A DNA stretch of 9,559 nt, taken from positions 1-9,559 of the forward strand of contig JAIUYC010000078.1 in the NCBI GenBank assembly GCA_020216575.1, written 5' to 3'. Below the pieces are notes generated by a model. That model was not told the origin of the DNA and searched no databases. It worked only from the letters and a program-made list of their open reading frames with translations. Source of the DNA: Coleofasciculus sp. S288 (GTDB taxonomy: Bacteria; Cyanobacteriota; Cyanobacteriia; Cyanobacteriales; Coleofasciculaceae). A program made the position numbers and the translations under genes. The first letter of the stretch is position 1. Each line of letters begins with the position of its first letter. Positions 7,996 through 9,559 of this stretch are shown here, piece after piece.

Positions 7996-8700
7996 ATGTC
8001 GAAACAAGCAATTGACTTTGATAAAAATACGCATGTTAGTGTCAATGAGTATGACCAATCAGCACAACTTGCATTACCGGGCTACGAAGCGATGCATACT
8101 ATGGCGTTTGCGTGTCTAAAATCGCGTCTCCCTGAAGTGGCAAATTTGCTGGTTGTTGGAGCGGGAACGGGTTTTGAGATAGCCAAGTATGGTAAAGCTA
8201 AATCAAACTGGCAGATACTTGGCGTAGATCCATCTAGCAAGATGCTGGCAATTGCTCAAGACAGGATTAACCAGAGCGAACTGTCTCAACGGGTTCAGCT
8301 TGTTCAAGGGTATACACAGGAGCTACCTGTAGCTCCCTTATACGATGGTGCTACCTGTATTTTAGTGATGCACTTTTTACCCGATGATGGCAGCAAATTG
8401 TCTCTACTGCAAAGCATTGCTCAACGTTTAAAATCATCGGCTATTTTCGTTCTGGTGGATGCTTTCGGTCAAAAAGGTTCCGATGAACTCGATCGCATGA
8501 TTTCCATCCTCAAAGCCTACTGGGAAGAAACAGGATTCCCAACAGACAAAAGTACGAAACTCTTAGAAAACTTTAACGAAGGAGTTTTCCCTATTCAGGA
8601 GGCACGAGTTCTGGAATTACTCCAGCAAGCAGGTTTTGAAGATATCATGCGATTTTACACAGGATTATGGGTTGGTGGTTGGGTCGCAACTAAATCTTGA
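7996..8700 (+). CDS. Class I SAM-dependent methyltransferase, substrate unknown
   Basis: A 234-residue protein with the Rossmann methyltransferase core. Motif I is LLVVGAGTGFEI (51-62), the acidic end of strand 2 is Asp78 (GVDPSS), the post-core strand is YDGATCILVMHFLPDD (116-131), and a FVLVDAF strand follows (151-157). The overall shape resembles the UbiE/CmoA-like group, but nothing in the sequence identifies the acceptor. No Cys/His metal site is evident. It is co-directional with the CobW-family gene 92 bp upstream and could be co-transcribed with it; short complementary tracts (GATAGC at 7904, GCTATC near 7962) lie in the gap. If co-regulated, it would belong to the metal-limitation response, but this is only context. 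No convincing Shine-Dalgarno. Confidence 0.85.
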   Translation: MSKQAIDFDKNTHVSVNEYDQSAQLALPGYEAMHTMAFACLKSRLPEVANLLVVGAGTGFEIAKYGKAKSNWQILGVDPSSKMLAIAQDRINQSELSQRVQLVQGYTQELPVAPLYDGATCILVMHFLPDDGSKLSLLQSIAQRLKSSAIFVLVDAFGQKGSDELDRMISILKAYWEETGFPTDKSTKLLENFNEGVFPIQEARVLELLQQAGFEDIMRFYTGLWVGGWVATKS

Positions 8701-8993
8701 ATTTAATTAAATTTGAGCAATCGAGTACGCCTCCCCCACTTACATCTGGGACAGATTGAGCGAGGGAGAATTCATGATTAGCCATTGGTACGGCTTTAGC
8801 AGTCTTTGAGTTCAGGTGTTTGGTTAAGAATTTGGCTCTTAATAGGAGATAAAGTCTTGATAAGCTGGTGAGTCTACATCTTCTGGACGAAAGACAGCCC
8901 AGGACTTACGCACAGACGCCACATTCGGAGCGGCGGTCGCCTCAAACTTGGCGAATTCTGAAATTTGTGAGGTGAGACTCTTCTCTCTGGCTT
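8701..8993. other. Intergenic stretch without a supported gene; possible decayed mobile-element sequence
   Basis: No frame here has a credible start plus protein-like content. AGGACTTACGCAC (8901-8913) resembles a sequence often met at the ends of cyanobacterial insertion sequences (from memory). The minus strand from about 8850 to 8698 is open without a start codon and could be a degenerate coding remnant. CTCCC and GGGAG tracts (about 8732 and 8763) could pair weakly downstream of the methyltransferase gene, without a T-run. Confidence 0.3.
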
Positions 8994-9008
8994 TGATAGT
9001 GATTATCA
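8994..9008. promoter_or_regulatory. Zur/Fur-type box 1 upstream of the second CobW-family gene
   Basis: TGATAGTGATTATCA is an inverted repeat that fits TGATAATNATTATCA at all but one defined base. On the minus strand, bases 9013-8995 match the 19-bp Fur consensus at 17 positions. It lies 31 bp before the start of the downstream GTPase gene, a typical place for repression. Confidence 0.7.
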
Positions 9009-9020
9009 TTATGAAAAATG

Positions 9021-9035
9021 AGAGAAGCATTATCA
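9021..9035. promoter_or_regulatory. Weaker tandem Zur-like box 2
   Basis: AGAGAAGCATTATCA keeps the full right half-site ATTATCA but only part of the left half (11 of 14 defined bases). It is centred 27 bp after box 1 and ends 4 bp before the ATG, so a bound repressor would also mask the translation start region. Confidence 0.45.
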
Positions 9036-9039
9036 TTCT

Positions 9040-9559
9040 ATGGTTACTGCCCAAACGTCGATTTCAGTTCCGGTTACGGTTCTAACAGGCTATCTGGGAG
9101 CGGGGAAAACAACGCTCCTCAATCGCATCCTTACCCACGAACATGGTAAAAAGGTTGCCGTGATTGTCAATGAGTTCGGGGAAGTCGGCATTGACAACCA
9201 GCTAGTCATTGATGCCGATGAAGAAATCTTTGAGATGAACAACGGCTGCATCTGCTGCACCGTGCGTGGTGACTTGATTCGGATTATCAGCAACTTGATG
9301 CGGCGGCGCAACAAATTTGACCATCTGGTGATTGAAACCACCGGGTTAGCTGACCCTGCACCCGTAATTCAAACCTTCTTTGTCGATGAAGATATGCGCG
9401 ACCAGATACAGCTCGATGCTGTAGTAACAGTGGTTGATGCTAAGCACATCTGGGAACACTGGGAGGCTGATGAGGCGCAAGAACAAATCGCCTTTGCCGA
9501 TGTGATTCTGATTAACAAAATCGACTTGGTGACGCCAGAGCAACTCGATGAGTTGGAAA
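9040..9559 (+). CDS. Second CobW/COG0523-family GTPase (3' end beyond window)
   Basis: The frame runs from ATG 9040 to the window edge: 173 codons without a stop. It begins MVTAQTSISVPVTVL and shows Walker A GYLGAGKTT (about 17-25), the metal-binding NGCICC, Walker B ETTGLADP and NKID. That covers nearly the whole GTPase domain; the C-terminal domain is off the window. The sequence is clearly paralogous to the CobW protein at 6839 but not a recent duplicate: the residues around the shared motifs differ throughout. Whether it has a His-rich insert cannot be seen. Two Zur-like boxes lie directly upstream, supporting induction under zinc limitation. The ATG is preceded by AGAGAAG at 13 nt, a poor Shine-Dalgarno. 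Confidence 0.92.
   Translation, partial: MVTAQTSISVPVTVLTGYLGAGKTTLLNRILTHEHGKKVAVIVNEFGEVGIDNQLVIDADEEIFEMNNGCICCTVRGDLIRIISNLMRRRNKFDHLVIETTGLADPAPVIQTFFVDEDMRDQIQLDAVVTVVDAKHIWEHWEADEAQEQIAFADVILINKIDLVTPEQLDELE

Noticed and set aside
8839..9054. 71-codon minus-strand open frame across the tandem boxes
   Set aside because: Its N-terminal part is the translation of the two Zur-like boxes and it opposes the second CobW gene; no family recognised.

Overview
The window looks like cyanobacterial chromosome, probably from a filamentous or colony-forming lineage. The evidence is five copies of the HIP1 octamer GCGATCGC in about 9.6 kb, a HemB of the Asp-rich (zinc-free active site) cyanobacterial type, a CbiMNQO cobalt importer, two COG0523 (CobW-like) metal-chaperone GTPases and Zur/Fur-type boxes. 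No rRNA, tRNA, CRISPR array or intact transposase gene was seen.

Left third (1-2576, minus strand): a two-gene cassette that resembles the predicted nucleotide-centric conflict systems. The upstream gene (2576-1827) encodes a SLOG-superfamily protein of the prokaryotic TRPM-like (LSDAT) type, a predicted nucleotide-ligand sensor. The downstream gene (1738 to beyond base 1) has no stop inside the window. It encodes a DUF4231/SLATT-type two-helix membrane domain, a long repeat-bearing, Pro-rich linker and a GH19 chitinase/lysozyme-like domain. A sensor plus a membrane effector fused to a cell-wall hydrolase reads like a one-polypeptide holin-endolysin under SLOG control. This is the most novel part of the window.

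Middle (2846-6634, minus strand): an apparent operon hemB-cbiM-cbiN-cbiQ-cbiO. The cbi genes overlap or nearly touch, and hemB is 48 bp upstream of cbiM. A 13-bp perfect palindrome of Zur/Fur type lies 5' of hemB. There is no room for a cobalamin riboswitch between hemB and cbiM, so cobalt uptake appears to be controlled by the metal-responsive box in front of hemB.

Right third (6757-9559, plus strand): divergent from hemB is a 20-codon open frame that looks like the surviving 5' end of a Zur (FurB-like) gene. It is followed by a complete CobW-family GTPase with a His-rich segment, a class I SAM-dependent methyltransferase, a roughly 340-bp intergenic stretch ending in two tandem Zur-like boxes, and a second CobW-family GTPase cut by the window edge. 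Read together, 2846-9559 is a zinc-limitation (Zur-type) island: two predicted zinc-metallochaperone GTPases, a haem/chlorophyll biosynthetic enzyme and a cobalt importer. Functional calls are by motif recognition only. No database search was possible.
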